From: Malus domestica
Lineage: Eukaryota; Streptophyta; Magnoliopsida; Rosales; Rosaceae
Length of the DNA: 64,000 nt
Reading direction: 5' to 3'
Assembly (NCBI RefSeq): GCF_042453785.1
Contig: NC_091674.1
Location: 30,825,501-30,889,500, forward strand
In this document: one piece after another, positions 31,261-43,950 of the stretch
Layout of the letters: each line of letters begins with the position of its first letter
Position numbering within the stretch: the stretch's first letter is position 1
Program-made: the position numbers and the translations under genes
Notes under the pieces: generated by a model
Databases searched by the model: none
What the model was told of the DNA's origin: nothing
What the model saw: the letters and a program-made list of their open reading frames with translations, nothing else

Positions 31261-31654
31261 GTAATTTCTTCCGCATCTCTCTTCTTTCCTCCCCTTCCTT
31301 TTCCTTCATAACTCCTCTTTCTTTCCTCTGTATGTTTTTCTCTCATCTCTTTCTTCTTCTCACTACTTCCTCTGTATGCTCTCATCTTATAGGCCAAAAG
31401 ATTACTATAGCAACATTATTTACTTTACAAGCTTTTCTCAAATGAATAGTGAAATACTGTGCATGAATAGTAATCTATCCGTTTTTTTTTATATGAATAA
31501 TAATCTATCTGATTTTTCTTTGGATAAATATTAACGAACTATTGATGTGGACCATCCATATGTTATATTACAACAATTTTGACTTTTATTTGGAGAATAT
31601 CCATTGCAAACGATTCAAGCATTTTGTGAAAAATGCATGAGCATTAAGGAAAGG

Positions 31655-31795
31655 GTAGTGTAATTCAAATATTATTTTTTACCTTTCACACCTCTTATTT
31701 ATTGGTTGTTAGACAAAATGAAGTAAAGAGAAATAAATGACAAAAATTAATAGGGGTGTATGAAATGTAAAAATGAGTGTGTATAGCACTATTCT
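31655..31795. mobile_element. MITE copy related to 2772-2919
   Basis: Shares CACACCTCTTATTTATTGG at the left and ATTAATAGGGGTGTATGAAATG...GTGTGTATAGCACTATTCT at the right with the MITE near 2.8 kb. The ends are roughly inverted but diverged. Confidence 0.45.
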
Positions 31796-33261
31796 ATGGA
31801 AAAGTTCTAATCCAATTTGAGGGCTTGTCGTCTATTGAGAATACAATTTTTTTGTGAATTTTGAAAGATTAATGGAGCACATCAATTTTTCAGATGTGTA
31901 TTAAAAAAAATTATTCTTTAGGACATAATAGAAGCGTGGTTATTTTTTTACATAATGTTGCATATTTGTGAAAAAGTCGATTTTCAAATGTAGACAATGA
32001 AAAAAGACATTTAGTTTCAAGTAAGTAGAAGTAATGTTACACTTATCATCTATTTGTATTATCGTTCTAACAGAAGTACGGCCTACCTAGTCTCATCTAT
32101 ATTAAAAAAATTATACAAATAATAATACAAATATATGATAAAAATAATATATTTTTTTTTGTACGAAATGAATAACTGATACGTAAAAATCATCGGGAAT
32201 ATCCCAAAAAAGGTTATTAATTGGTCAAAATTGGGATTAGAGAAAAAGGTTTTAACTGTATAGATTATTCATAGTACACCCAAAAAAGCTTCAGGACAGG
32301 ACAGCACAAGCCCAGGACAAAAATATCCCATACTTTGGAAAAAACCAAAATTTTGTTTACTCTCATGTATTGAAGGCTAGTTAATTGTTATGCACCACAT
32401 TTTAATGAAAAGAGGACCTTGGATGCCAACAAAATCTAACCACAACCAAGGGCCACTCCATCACTCTTGTCTCCTCTCTTTTTACACTTCCTCCTCCACT
32501 TCAATGCATTAGTTTGGTCCACCACCAAGCTTCATCATCACCACAAAACCTCGAATAAAACGTAATGATATCTCAGATCATTCACACACTGTTACAAAGT
32601 TTTCTTCATCCTCAATTCCATCATAAAACATCATGTTACTTTCCGTCTTTCCCGAATCCAAAATTACAAAGTTCTCTTCATCCTCGTCTTCATCACAAAG
32701 CATCGTGTTACTTTCCGTCTTTCCTTTATTCAAAATTGTTATATCATCCCATACATGTAAAGATTTTTGTAACCAGACCACGTGACGAGAAAGAGAAATA
32801 TGGAGAGCGAAACAATAACCAACAAAAGTTTGCTTAATTTCATAAATCTTTCACCTAAGTATGAAAAGACATGACAACAAACACATGAAGCAACCAAAAA
32901 ACATCTTAATTTCAAGTAGCTAAAACAGTTGTAATAAATGATAACAAATAAAAGACAAAGGCAAAGGTGAAGTAATAATTACATAAAACCATCATCCACC
33001 AACAACAAATGGAACAGATATCCACCTCAAAAGTGTACCTAAAAGGGCAGTAAAAAAAAAAAAGAAAAAACTAGTGCATTGGGGAACAATAGGGTGAAAA
33101 AAAAAATTAAAAAAAAATTACAGTTTGGCTCCTAAGGAAAGTGAGAGGACTTGAATTTTTGACATACAACAAAACCACCAGATGTAACACAACAAAGCAA
33201 GGAATTGCCCTGCAAATCCATGGGGGAAGATGGCCGAAGGGCTGGCCCTGAGCAACTCAAC

Positions 33262-34338
33262 TCATCGAGAGGATACGTTGTCTAAACCACGGACAACCTC
33301 GGGCTGCTCATCTCGCAAGCTAGAACGACGTAGCTCCTCAATGCGCCTTGTCACTTCGGAGATTGAAGGGCGTTTGTCAGGATACTGAGCCGAACAATCT
33401 ATTGCAAGTTGCAAGAGCTGAACCATCTCCTCCTCGACATTCTGGTACCTGAGGAGCTCAACATCGAAAACCTCTGAAGTCCACTCCTCTTTGACTATGG
33501 ACTGAACCCACCTTGGGAGGTCAACTCCTTCCTCATTCAAGAGGGCATGAGTTGGGGGCTTCCCAGTAAGTAGTTCCAAGAGCAATACCCCAAAGCTATA
33601 AACATCGGCCTTTTGGGATACCTTGCGAGGATCAGTAACCTCTGGTGCCCGGTAGCCAGAAACTCGGTTGGGAGTAGATGAGGGACCAACAAGATGAGCT
33701 AGGCCGAAGTCAGAAACCCGAGCTTCATAGGACTTTGTTAGCAGGATGTTGGATGACTTGATGTTTCCATGCGAGACAGTTTGGCCTTGAGAGTGTAGGT
33801 ATTCAATTCCACGGGCAGCTCCAAGGGCAATTCCGGACCTGATTTCCCAATTCAATGGGGTCCTGCCTGCTCCCTTGTTTCCTGTAGTGTCAAGATAGAA
33901 CGCAAGATGGGAAGTCGAACCAAAAATCTATAAAATGGTTTTGGAATAACAGCAATTCCTGATTAATGTCGCAATATACGAAGACTATGTTGATAGCATA
34001 ACTTAGATCATGCAAAACAAAGTACTAAAAAAACTGAAATTACGAAGAATGTATATATCACTAATAGATTTCAACCGTACGAGAGGAAACAAGCACGAAA
34101 ATGAGTAACACGGAGTTTGTGGAGATGCAAAATTATGCATAAAAAATCCTCAGAGACAACTCAAAGAGCACATTAACATTTCTAATCTTCCAAATCGAAG
34201 TAATCATCGAGATTCGGAGAAACTAATGATGCATCAGAAGAGATCATATCCATCATCATCAAAATTCCAGCAAAGAAACAAAGAAACGACAATATAACTG
34301 GAATGGCAGAGCAACATATATATAGATATATACGTGTG

Positions 34339-34384
<46 letters not shown>

Positions 34385-35756
34385 AATAAAGCAAGCAATC
34401 AAATAGGAAGAAACACTGACCGTGCAAAAGTGCAGATAAGCTTCCCATAGGCATGTAATCATAGACAAGAAGCTTCTCATCTCTGCTGAAATAGTAGGCC
34501 CTCAGAGGCACCAAATTTTCATGATCCTTCACTCCCACAGCTTCAATCTTTTCTTTAAACTCGCTCTCCGAAATTGTCACATCCCTCAGCCTCTTCACAG
34601 CCACCACAGTCCCAGCCTCCAGAACCGCCTTGTATGCGGTCCCGAAAGTCCCCTTCCCCAAAACCTCCGCCGAAGCTCTCAACAAGTCCTCCAGATCAAA
34701 CACCCTCGCCCCATTGCCAAAAAACACCAGCTTTTTAGCACCACCGGCGCTATTGGCTTCACTTTTCCCATTCCCCACCATCGCCGCCGCCGCAGCAGCC
34801 GCCACTGAAGACCCATTTCCGTATCCCACATTTTCAGCCTCCGCGGGCAGCTTCTCGCCGGGAATCTCGACTTCCGGGTGCTTCACGGTGGCGATGTCAA
34901 CGGAGCTCGTCTTCTTGCTCTTCTTCTTTCGGCAGAAAAAGATCAAAAGCATGATAATCACGAGAAAAGCCAGCACGGATCCGATCACAATACCGGCAAT
35001 AGCACCACCTGAAAGCTTTCTCCTTTTGTGGTTGTCATTGATGTTTATATCTCCTCCTCCGGCAGCTCCGCCGTCTCCAGGGCAAGCATCAAGCGGACCC
35101 CCGCATAGCAAATTACCCAGAAACGAGCTTGAAGGGTAAGACTGCAACTGCTTCGGAACAGACCCGTTTAGCAAATTGCTGGATACATTGAACTGGTCGA
35201 GATTAGGAAGCTTCAGCTCTGGAATCGCTCCAGAAAGCTTGTTGCTTTCAAGATACAAAGTCCTCAGGCGGGTGAGATTGTTGAAACCCAGTGAGATCTC
35301 ACCGGAAAAATTGTTGGACGCCAAGTTCAGCCTGACCAAGTCGTGTAGACTGTACAAAAACTCCGGGATTTCGCCGGAGAAAAGGTTCCCCTGCAAGTAA
35401 AGGTTACGAAGAGTAACACAGGCGGAGAGATCTGACGGCAGAGGACCTCTTAAAGCGTTGAGACGGAGACTGAGAGTGCGGAGACTGGTCAGATTTCCAA
35501 AAATGCCACTGGGAATTACGCCGGATAGAGCCACGCCGGGAAGACGAATCCCCGTGACACGGTTATTCTCACAGTTGACGCCAGCCCACGAACATGGGCT
35601 GGTCTGGTTCACATTCCAGAGCAGAGTTCGGCCGCCGACGGCGGAGCGCAGGGCCAGTAGAGCGGAGCGGTCAGAAGCCAGATCTGGTTTTGCAATGGGG
35701 AGCAAAAGCAGCAGGGAGAAGAGGAAAAGGCAAAGCCTTTGGGTTTGGGAATGCAT
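33262..35756 (-). CDS. RLK902: LRR receptor-like kinase of the RLK902/RKL1 group
   Basis: Plasma-membrane LRR-III receptor kinase; in Arabidopsis RLK902 works in defence signalling. Exons 34421-35756 and 33262-33881 give 651 residues (Arabidopsis 647). In order: signal peptide (residues 1-~24, [15 protein letters not shown]); LRR N-cap with CSWAGVNC; about five LRRs (~65-220, e.g. [19 protein letters not shown]); membrane helix ([22 protein letters not shown]); Lys-rich stop; Ala/Asn-rich juxtamembrane; kinase with GKGTFGTAY and VAVKRL. The catalytic loop reads HGNIKSSN, so the HRD Asp is Asn, as is usual in LRR-III atypical kinases; DFG is kept. The start at M23 of the open frame places the signal peptide first. 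Confidence 0.92.
34317..34382. repeat. (AT)n microsatellite in the RLK902-like intron
   Basis: A TATATAGATATATAC segment, a short GTGTGTGTG and then ~22 AT units lie ~40 bp inside the intron from the 5' splice site at 34420. Confidence 0.85.
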
Positions 35757-36185
35757 TTTGGTGGAACCCCAGATGGCGTTTTTGGTGAATTGGGTGGGGG
35801 TGTGGATTTCTGGGGTTTTCAAAGATCATACATTGTTTTGGTTTTTGGGTTTCAGAGGAGGGGAGAGAGAGAGGAGAGAGTGTGTTTTGGGAGCTGCATT
35901 TCCTCGTTTCTTTTTGGCCCTTTTTGTTGGCCTTCTGGTTTCCCTTGAGGAGGAGAGAGAAAGAAGAGAGAGAGAGTACAGACTACAGGCTGTGAGGTAA
36001 ATACTAAAAAATAGGGAAGAAAGGAGAGAGAGTAAACCCTAGCTGTATGCAGTGACAGTGAGGAGAGTGAAGGAGAAGTGGTGACCTGATGGGTGGTGTA
36101 GTCAACTGTCATTTACTCTTTTTTCTTTGCTTTTTTTGGTCTTTTGCTTTTTTTCTTTTTTTTCTTTTATTTTTATTTTTAGAAA

Positions 36186-36395
36186 TTTTAATGAAAAACT
36201 TTCGGTACTGTTCATTTTAACAAAAAAATACATTTTTATATTTAAAAATCAATCATGATACTATTCACTTTACCCTTTATTTTATTCTTATCGTTAAAAC
36301 TCAAAGTTTTCAAATTCTTTTCATTAATTTTCCTTTCATTGAGAATTTTAACGAAAAATTTTCAGTACTATACATTTTACTGGATATTTTTTAAT
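36186..36395 (+). repeat. Copy of the GTTTTAACGAAAA repeat family, with partial third copy
   Basis: One full ~150 bp unit (36186-36335: ...GGTACTGTTCATTTTAACAAAAAAATACATTT...ATACTATTCACTTTACCCTTTATTTT...CATTAATTTTCC) is followed directly by a truncated unit to ~36395. Homologous to the arms at 17425-18055. Confidence 0.65.
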
Positions 36396-36751
36396 ATTTT
36401 TCTTTGTTTTCTATCCCTATAAATTACATTTTAGATGGGTTTGTTTGTTTTCTGATATTTTGTTATTTAATTTATTTAAGAAATTGGCTTTTGTGTATTT
36501 GGATTGTTTTTACAAGTGTATGGTGGATGTTAATTTTATCAATTCTTTTAACAACTTTTCCTTGTAAACGTTTTTGTTCATCAATGAATTAATTGAGAAA
36601 GTGGCAATGACAAATTTGATATTGAAGCCTCATATAGACCAAAGTAAAATTCAAATACAACAATGAGTTATATATGATTATCTTTATATTGTTACGGGGT
36701 TTAGATACGAGAATAAATGATTGAGGTTAAAAATAAAAGATTTAAATAAGA

Positions 36752-36902
36752 GAGTTTTAACGAAAAGTTTGCGATACTGTTCACTTTAACGAAAAACCAC
36801 ATTTTACACTAAAAAATCAAACCTGGTACTATTCACTTTACCCTTTATTTTGTCCCTATTGTTAAAACTCAAAGTTTTCAAGCTATTTTCATTAGTTTCC
36901 TT
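36752..36902 (+). repeat. Second copy of the GTTTTAACGAAAA repeat family
   Basis: Starts AGAGTTTTAACGAAAAG and ends CATTAGTTTCC, with the same internal TACTGTTCACTTTAACGAAAA and TACTATTCACTTTACCC phrases. It lies in the same orientation as the copy 0.5 kb upstream. Confidence 0.65.
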
Positions 36903-38586
36903 TTAAATAATTGTAAAAGTCAGGTTTAACAATTAAAATAATTGTAGCATTAAATGATGCATATCATTGAAATCATATCCCGAAAATCACTTTTTAAGAC
37001 CCCTATATTCTGTTGTACAATAGCCTGATTATTCATTGGACATACATAATAACAAATTCCATAAACAACTTGGCACAAGCTGTTGATCGGGGTGGCATTG
37101 AACCACTCCACTCTACTTGTACATTCAACACAAAAACCAAATGTAACTCGCGTATAGATTAACTATATGTATACATTTTAGTACTGAGTTAATTATCTTA
37201 TAAAATAGGTGTTTTAGAGGACTTTCCAATTGTTAAACATTGAAGTAATACCAAACGGTGTACGTTTTTTTTTTGGTTTTTTTTGTAGGTATGACAACCA
37301 TATTTTTCATCAAATCTCACTTTACTTCTATACTCTATAATATTTCATTTTATTACTTGCATTTTTTCTCCGTGTCCCAATTTACTCTTTACACTCTATA
37401 TTGTTTCACTATAACACATATATTCTTTCTTAATGTCCCACTTTATTCTATTTCATCAAATAAGTTAACAAAGTCGTTAATTATGCTAGGGTGACATGAA
37501 CAATTTAGTTCTTTCAACTATGTTGGTGGGTTAAATCCTTACAAAACGATCCAAAAACTTTGAAATTGACTCACTAACTTTGAAGTTCAACCTTCTTTTC
37601 TTCTTTGTTTTTTGTCTTAATATGGAGAAATCAAACTCTAGTTCGAATTTAACTCACCTCTCTTTATCCATGAGTTCTACTAAATTGACATGTCATATGC
37701 TACACAACTATGAAGGAAGGATGCATGTGATATAGTATATCAGATAAAGTGAGACACGAAGTAAGAGTGTAGGTGGCAAAGCACAAAAACAAAAAAAAAA
37801 ACACTCAAAACTGCATTGGATACTATTATTAGTAAAGGGCAGTGAAATAACATAAACTTTCATCCCAATTTTCAACTGAGAAAAACTGAATTTTTGTCAT
37901 TTAACTTGTTCAATCACCAACAATATATTTGTCGATATTTATGATAATCAACTTGCTTTTTCCAAAAGCCAAAACTTAAAGTTGATGACAAAACAAAATG
38001 TCTATTTCCAAAGAGGTTGACGATTTGGCACTGCTTTGCTTAACTTATAATCTAATAGCTAGGCATATTGTATTTTCCCAAAAGTTTAAATATTTCTAAA
38101 TCTGTGTGTTTCCGGTGTTCATTTTATATTTCTTGGGGGTAATTCCCGTTGGGTTGTCGGATATTGTAAGCAAAAGATAAAGTATCACACCAGCTTTATT
38201 ATATAATCAAGATGTTATTTATTTAGCTGAAAACAAAATTAAAGTACAAAATATTATTTGAAAGATTATAATGAGAATATTTTTGCTTACCAACCTCAAG
38301 TGATGGTGAAGTTCACAATCTTATTTATTATCGTTGGATGAATTTAAATTTCATGATTAGGGGCCTAGCGCCTAGGCGGTTGTTTTAGTTTTTAATTAAA
38401 TTTGTTATATTACATAGAAATAAATGTTTATTTATACTTTAAAAAAATACATCATTGTATTAGGATACATAAATTGCAAGATTGAGTGACATATAAAATA
38501 TAAAGTATTAGAACATATTGAAAACATATGAAACAAAGCATATAATAAGTGTTCATCCAAGTATTCAACACTGTCTGCAAAATGAA

Positions 38587-38753
38587 GGGTAATGCTAGGG
38601 AGACTCAATTTTTAGACTCAATTTTGGAAACTAAAGGACATGAAAGTTGATGATTTGTTTATTGCTTAAGAGTTGATAAATGTGTTTATTTCTATTGGTG
38701 ACACATCATTTAGTTTGCAAATTTAATCTCCCTAACATTACCCCAAAATGAAA
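38587..38753. mobile_element. MITE, 17 bp inverted ends (GGGTAATGCTAGGGAGA)
   Basis: The left end GGGTAATGCTAGGGAGA mirrors the right end TCTCCCTAACATTACCC with one mismatch. The core contains TTGGTGACACATCATTTAGTTTGCAAATTTAA. It is the same family as 45738-45876. Confidence 0.7.
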
Positions 38754-38835
38754 GTTATCTTTTTTTCTATCTAAGTGAGAGTCATGACCTAGGTAGGTGT
38801 CTAGGCCTAGGCGGGGGCCTATGCAGGTTTAGAAG

Positions 38836-41147
38836 TGACACACCCCGATCCAGAGGATCCAGGTGTGTTGGCCGTCACGTGAGCGTGACGTAACCATAAG
38901 TGCGACACGGAAGCGAAACAACAACATACATAAGCAGGAATTCAAACCAAACTCTAACAGAACAACCTACTAAAATATCCGGACTAGTTATAAAGAAAAC
39001 AAGTGAATTCAGAGCATAGGTTTAAGTGCAGTCAAGTAGGACTAAAATAAAAATACATCACCCTCAGGTGAGTCCTACATGACAAGAGTCTGTCAGAATG
39101 CCGGAAAAAGACCTCGAGAGCCACCAACTGCTAACTAGAACCTGGAGGGGCGCAAAACAAAATGAGTGGGTCATTAAAACCAAAGAGTTTTTCAAAACAT
39201 TTCATTAAAACAATTCTAATCCCCTCACCGTAAAAACCTGTATACTTTCCCAGAAAATAGTATTTATACATATATATATACGCCACATCATAACTCAGCA
39301 CATATCCATCATCATAATATCTCAGAAATGATATGCCATGTCCAAAATATAATCAGAATGCATCAATATCAATCAGGTGAAATAATAAATCAACCGGAGA
39401 CCCTACAATGGTCCTGTACGGCTGATTCTAAAGCTCAACATCCAATCCAACCAGAGTCACCTCGGTGACCTGTACGGTTCAACTCTGCACGTCACTCGGA
39501 ACTACATATAGTAGTCTGTACGATGACAGGTGTATAAATACGCTCTAGTGCTTCTCTCATCAATCATCGGCGCGCATAACTAAGGTCACCCACTAGTTGG
39601 AATCACATCTAGTGATCTGTACAACTAGCATGTCGGAACCCTCACATGGTCTGTACGACATCCACCTACTTGGATCCAAGACGAGCGTGCGGTGTGGTGA
39701 ATAACAATATAAGCACTATCACCTAGGTGCAGGTTATGAGCTTTCAAGGCAATTCACATATATAACTCAGCTGAAATATAAATAAACTCACCTGAACGTC
39801 CACCGCGTCAATTCACATATATATGCATCAGTAATCAAACTAAATATCTCAATGATTTCATGCATGGCAATTAAATTCATAACTTCCATAAAAACGTATT
39901 TTCTGGGAAAAATAACTGTATATAGGTAATACGAAATCAAAACTGCCCACTCACTGATAAGTCGAGGGGTCGTAACCCCCGTGGCGTCCCTGGATGCGCT
40001 CGTCCTCGGGATATACGTCACCTATATGCGAAACAACTATAAAAACGTTAATTTTAAACACATCACCAATAATTCGAAATAATTTCTCATACGGTGCTCA
40101 ATTTGGGTATATGAATATACCACATCGATCTACTCGACGTCACGGACGTCGCATAATTTTTAGAACAATTTTTGGACTCTCCACACGCCCTCACGCGCCG
40201 GCCAGGGCACGGCCCTACGCGCGGCCCACGCGCAGGTGCCCTAACGGAAGTCGCAGACAGCGTCAGGAATATTCCGTCAAAAGCTAACGGTTACCGTTAG
40301 GGTTAACTAACGGTTACCGTTAGGTTTAACTAACGGCGTTAGCATATTCCGTTAACTTTAACGGAATATGCCATTGTCTTCTCCGGTGACTCGCCGGTCG
40401 CCGGTGACGTCGTCGGTTTCTGGGCAAAACTTCCAATTATGGTTTCTCACTCATTTTTCAACCATTTTTCACGAAATTTGTACCAAAATGAAGCTCTAAA
40501 TTCCATTACACCAATTTCAAGGTCTAAATTCCACTAAATTTTACCTGAGGTAGTTCGATAATTCGGCCAACTTTGAATTTCACGATCCCGACGTCCAAAA
40601 CTTCCCAACGAACGTCCCTGAGCTTCCTTAGGACCTCCTAAAGCTCACTGTGAGCTTGGATTGTCCTAAAAATCAACCAACATAAAGTTCATGAATAGTG
40701 CCACATTTGGTCCTCGGGTTTTAAACATGAAAACGAAGGAGTTCTTACCTGAAAATGGTATCTTTGAGTTCGTAGGACACTCACGAACACGATGGTACTA
40801 ATTTCCACGTCGATCCATGAAGTTTGGGGTGGTTTTGGTGTCGTTCGTACAGTTTTTGGGTGAGAGAGAGTGAGAGAGGATCGGGGTAAAGGAGAGAGAG
40901 AGTCCACGGGATAGGGAGAGAGGGATGGAGGGTTTGTGATGTCCCAAAATGATCCCCACCATCCATTTGTCTAAATCCTTAACCAACAAACAATCCAACC
41001 ATTCAAAATTTTATCCAACTTCATCAATTTTTTCCAAAGAAACTTAGGAACCATGAAAATTCAAAACATATTCATACCTTAGTAACGTCGAAGGTAAAAT
41101 CGTCATTTCATGCTCCCGATATATAAATCCCGGGACGGGCTGTGACA
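38836..41147. mobile_element. Solo LTR, ~2.3 kb, with 5 bp target duplication
   Basis: Starts TGACACACCCCGATCC and ends GGGACGGGCTGTGACA (TG...CA). It is flanked on both sides by AGAAG (38831-38835 and 41148-41152). There is no long open frame, primer-binding site pair or second LTR, so it is best read as a solo LTR left by recombination. The size suggests a large Gypsy-type element. The GC-rich part around 40120-40400 contains tandem CTAACGGTTACCGTTAGG units. Confidence 0.82.
40284..40372. repeat. Short tandem palindromic repeats inside the solo LTR
   Basis: CTAACGGTTACCGTTAGG occurs twice in tandem (40284-40327, ~23 bp period), followed by CTAACGGCGTTAG and the inverted pair ATTCCGTTAA/TTAACGGAAT. 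These are dyad-rich sequences of the kind that can bind regulators in LTRs; the role is unknown. Confidence 0.5.
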
Positions 41148-43074
41148 AGAAGTCCCTTCTTAATTTTCAAACAACTAAGAATTAATTGGTAGAATAGCCA
41201 ACCATCTAACGCTTAGACGAAGATTTTTAAAACAATGATTATAACATACGATAATCTCATTACATGGCGGTTTTGTCCTCTCACTGAAAATTTTCTGCAA
41301 GTAAATAAATATCTCACAAAAGAAAAAAGAATTTGCCTTGTTGATTGGCTGGAGTCGGCCTTGTTTTTGTATTGTGCTACATGCTGTTATAAATTCAATT
41401 AGAGGTGCTAATTCTTAATGAACACTTGCTGGTGATGTAAAACAGATTAATCCTGATACGTATGAACTGGTTTTGGTCACTGTGAGCCGTCGGATGCATT
41501 GACATGATTGCCGCAAGAGCCACCGACGAATCATAGCGTTGGAGTGATGGGACGATATACAATACATATATATATATACACAGGTCCACGTTCGAATATA
41601 TATATATGTTAAGAAAACACTAATTTTATAATTTGGTGTTGAAATAATGAAATTTTGATTAAGACCGTATATCTACCAACTCAATTATTTAATTTGTAGG
41701 TAATATATTTTGAATTATATATGGATCCACACATATTCCAAATGATATCTTGTGTAGTTGTCGTAATGGTCAATTAAATTTTGTATTATTTTCCGTAACT
41801 TTAATCAAAATCTATAGCTAGCTTTTCTGCACCTTAATGTCATTTGAGATAAGAGTTTGCCGCTAATAATTGATATAAAAGAGTATTGTTAAAACTTGTT
41901 TGATAATCATTTGATATAAGAATAAAGAAACGAATGATTAACCTAACTGACAATCCAAAAACATTTTTCCACTTATCCTTAATACTGGTTTAATATCCAG
42001 TGACTTTGTGCTAGATTATTACTTGGAAGGAAGCTTCTTATAATCTTCTTCCTTATAAAAGATTCTTATTTATATATAAGAGCTTCTGCGGCCACCCTAT
42101 ATTGTATGAGATAGTCTTAGTTGGACTGGATACTGGCTTTACGAATCGAATTTTCGAATATAGTTAATTAAAGAATATGAAGACAATAAGTTTTAGATTA
42201 ATCTATTGTACATTGGTTGGTATTCTTAGTACGAGTCGTCGATTAATAAATCAATAACTTCGATTCATGGTGTTTGTGAAATATACGATAGTGGTTAGAA
42301 GAGACTAAAATGTCTCATTGAGTCTTTTTGGTCTCCAAAAAAACTGAATGCTATGATGAAGTCACCAACTGACTCAATTTTTAGAAAGAAAAAAAATGAT
42401 TAATAATCAATAACAAACAACAATTGGTGGGTGTTTTATTTATTATTATTATTATAGAAAAACTATGTACATTTTTGTATTGGATCGCCAGGCAGAGCTG
42501 TTGAAATCGTATTCGAGTAGGAGAGTAGGACCATCTATCTAACAAACACTTTTTACGGAAGGTGCGGTGGGAGACGGATGCATGCACTTTAACTTCTCAT
42601 CACTATTTTATCCATGAACTGTGTATGTATTGACACACAGGAAACTAAGAGAACCAATTATCCACCAAGTATTAGGCAACGACTAGATGTTAATCAATAG
42701 AAAATAGCCAACTACATGTTGATATGATATTCATATTCTTAATACCGAGTCAATATCATGTTGATATAATGTATCGATATATTGGTGGTACATAGTGTTT
42801 GATAAGTTGTCGATATTCCTATTTATATAGCAGTAAAACGAGATACGCCTTGGAAAGCTTCTCGTATATTTATACAGGGAGGAAGACGTCCATGCACTTT
42901 CTTGAAGGCACGTAACTATCGAATATTGGAATGTATATTATAAAAGGAGGGCCAACACAGCCAAGTTCCTCACAGCTAAGAATAATGACACAGAAATTAC
43001 GTAGCTGTTTGTTTACAGAAGGAACCTCACTTGGAAAGCCAAAATTCATGTTGCATGCTTTCCCTGTGTCGGCA

Positions 43075-43076
<2 letters not shown>

Positions 43077-43133
<57 letters not shown>

Positions 43134-43150
43134 AAAACACCAACACATGC

Positions 43151-43192
<42 letters not shown>
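43077..43192. repeat. Compound microsatellite (CT)n(CA)n...(AAAG)n(AG)n
   Basis: A run of CT, then ~17 CA units, then AAACACAAAAACACCAACACATGC, then AAAG x ~7 and AG x ~7. Useful as a polymorphic marker. Confidence 0.9.
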
Positions 43193-43193
<1 letters not shown>

Positions 43194-43352
43194 TCTGCAT
43201 TGCCATTTGATCAGCTTATTAAATTCCTATCTGCTATCTCCCATCTGATATCTGATTGGGAGGCCACAATATTGATCGATATTTGCATATTTCTTGCACG
43301 TAGCGCTGTACGTGTACATTTCTTCTACTGAATTAGTTGAGGCTGTTGGTCC

Positions 43353-43421
43353 GAAACAAAGAAAACCGCAATCTTTTGATTTAATTAAACAAAGAAAACC
43401 GCAATCTTTTGATTTAATTAG
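43353..43421. repeat. 33 bp tandem repeat, two copies
   Basis: AAACAAAGAAAACCGCAATC followed by TTTTGATTTAATT is present twice in direct succession with no visible difference. Confidence 0.8.
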
Positions 43422-43524
43422 TTGGTAAATACTACGCATATATGTTTACGACACATTAAGTCATATATGTACAGCTAGCTAGCTGCAGTTACTTTCTTGC
43501 ATGATTAACCATAAACGACTAATA

Positions 43525-43950
43525 AGTAATGAGAAATGTTAGCAATCTTCTCGATGAGAGTTCTTCTACCCTTTCTATTGTTTTTAACAATCCTGCAATG
43601 TTGTATGATGATGGAAACTATCAATTTTTTAGGTCATACATTAAAGATCATCTATGCAAACTTCTAAAGTGGATTTTTTTGATATAAACGGGACCATCAA
43701 ATTATTATCCAATAATAAATAGGACCATATTTTTAGTTAAATAGAAGTAAATTTAGACAACACTAATCAAATGGTTAAACGATTGATGTTGTGTGTGTTT
43801 TTATTTTTATTTTTTATAGGATTGATTTTTAAGGGGTGACCTAGATGATAGACAATTTTAATCATCAAACAACGTTAAAGGATTATAGAGAAAAATGAGA
43901 ATATACAATTAAAAAGTCTAAATGAGAACATTGCTAGCATCCCCGTAGTG
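43525..43950. mobile_element. Possible MITE with ATGTTAGCAAT ends
   Basis: GAGAAATGTTAGCAATCTTCTC at the left mirrors GAGAACATTGCTAGCATCCC at the right as an imperfect ~17 bp inverted repeat. The ~400 bp between them is AT-rich and non-coding. Confidence 0.35.

Larger units (their letters stand above)
30628..33261. other. Intergenic between IREH1 and RLK902-like gene
   Basis: The IREH1 3' UTR is followed by an LTR-like piece, a MITE copy and AT-rich DNA. At 32597-32740 there is a 72 bp tandem repeat (see findings). Homopolymer A tracts near 33050-33120 belong to the 3' side of the receptor-kinase gene. No gene is called. Confidence 0.4.
35757..38586. other. Intergenic, RLK902 promoter and repeat debris
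   Basis: Starts with a GA/CT-rich leader (35850-36100) of the receptor-kinase gene, then AT-rich DNA with copies of the GTTTTAACGAAAA repeat. From ~38360 to 38830, phrases such as GGGGCCTAGCGCCTAGGCGG suggest another old element into which the solo LTR inserted. No gene is seen. Confidence 0.4.

Noticed and set aside
34630-35139. 169-codon plus-strand open frame
   Set aside because: Antisense to the RLK902-like exon 1; proline/alanine runs come from the GC-rich juxtamembrane codons.
36100-38586. CRISPR-like or prokaryotic features
   Set aside because: The window is plant nuclear DNA; repeats are dispersed MITE-type units without regular spacers.
42850-43200. Primary microRNA transcript suggested by TATA-like ATTATAAAAGG and a CT-rich leader
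   Set aside because: No stem of useful length or known microRNA sequence was found downstream.
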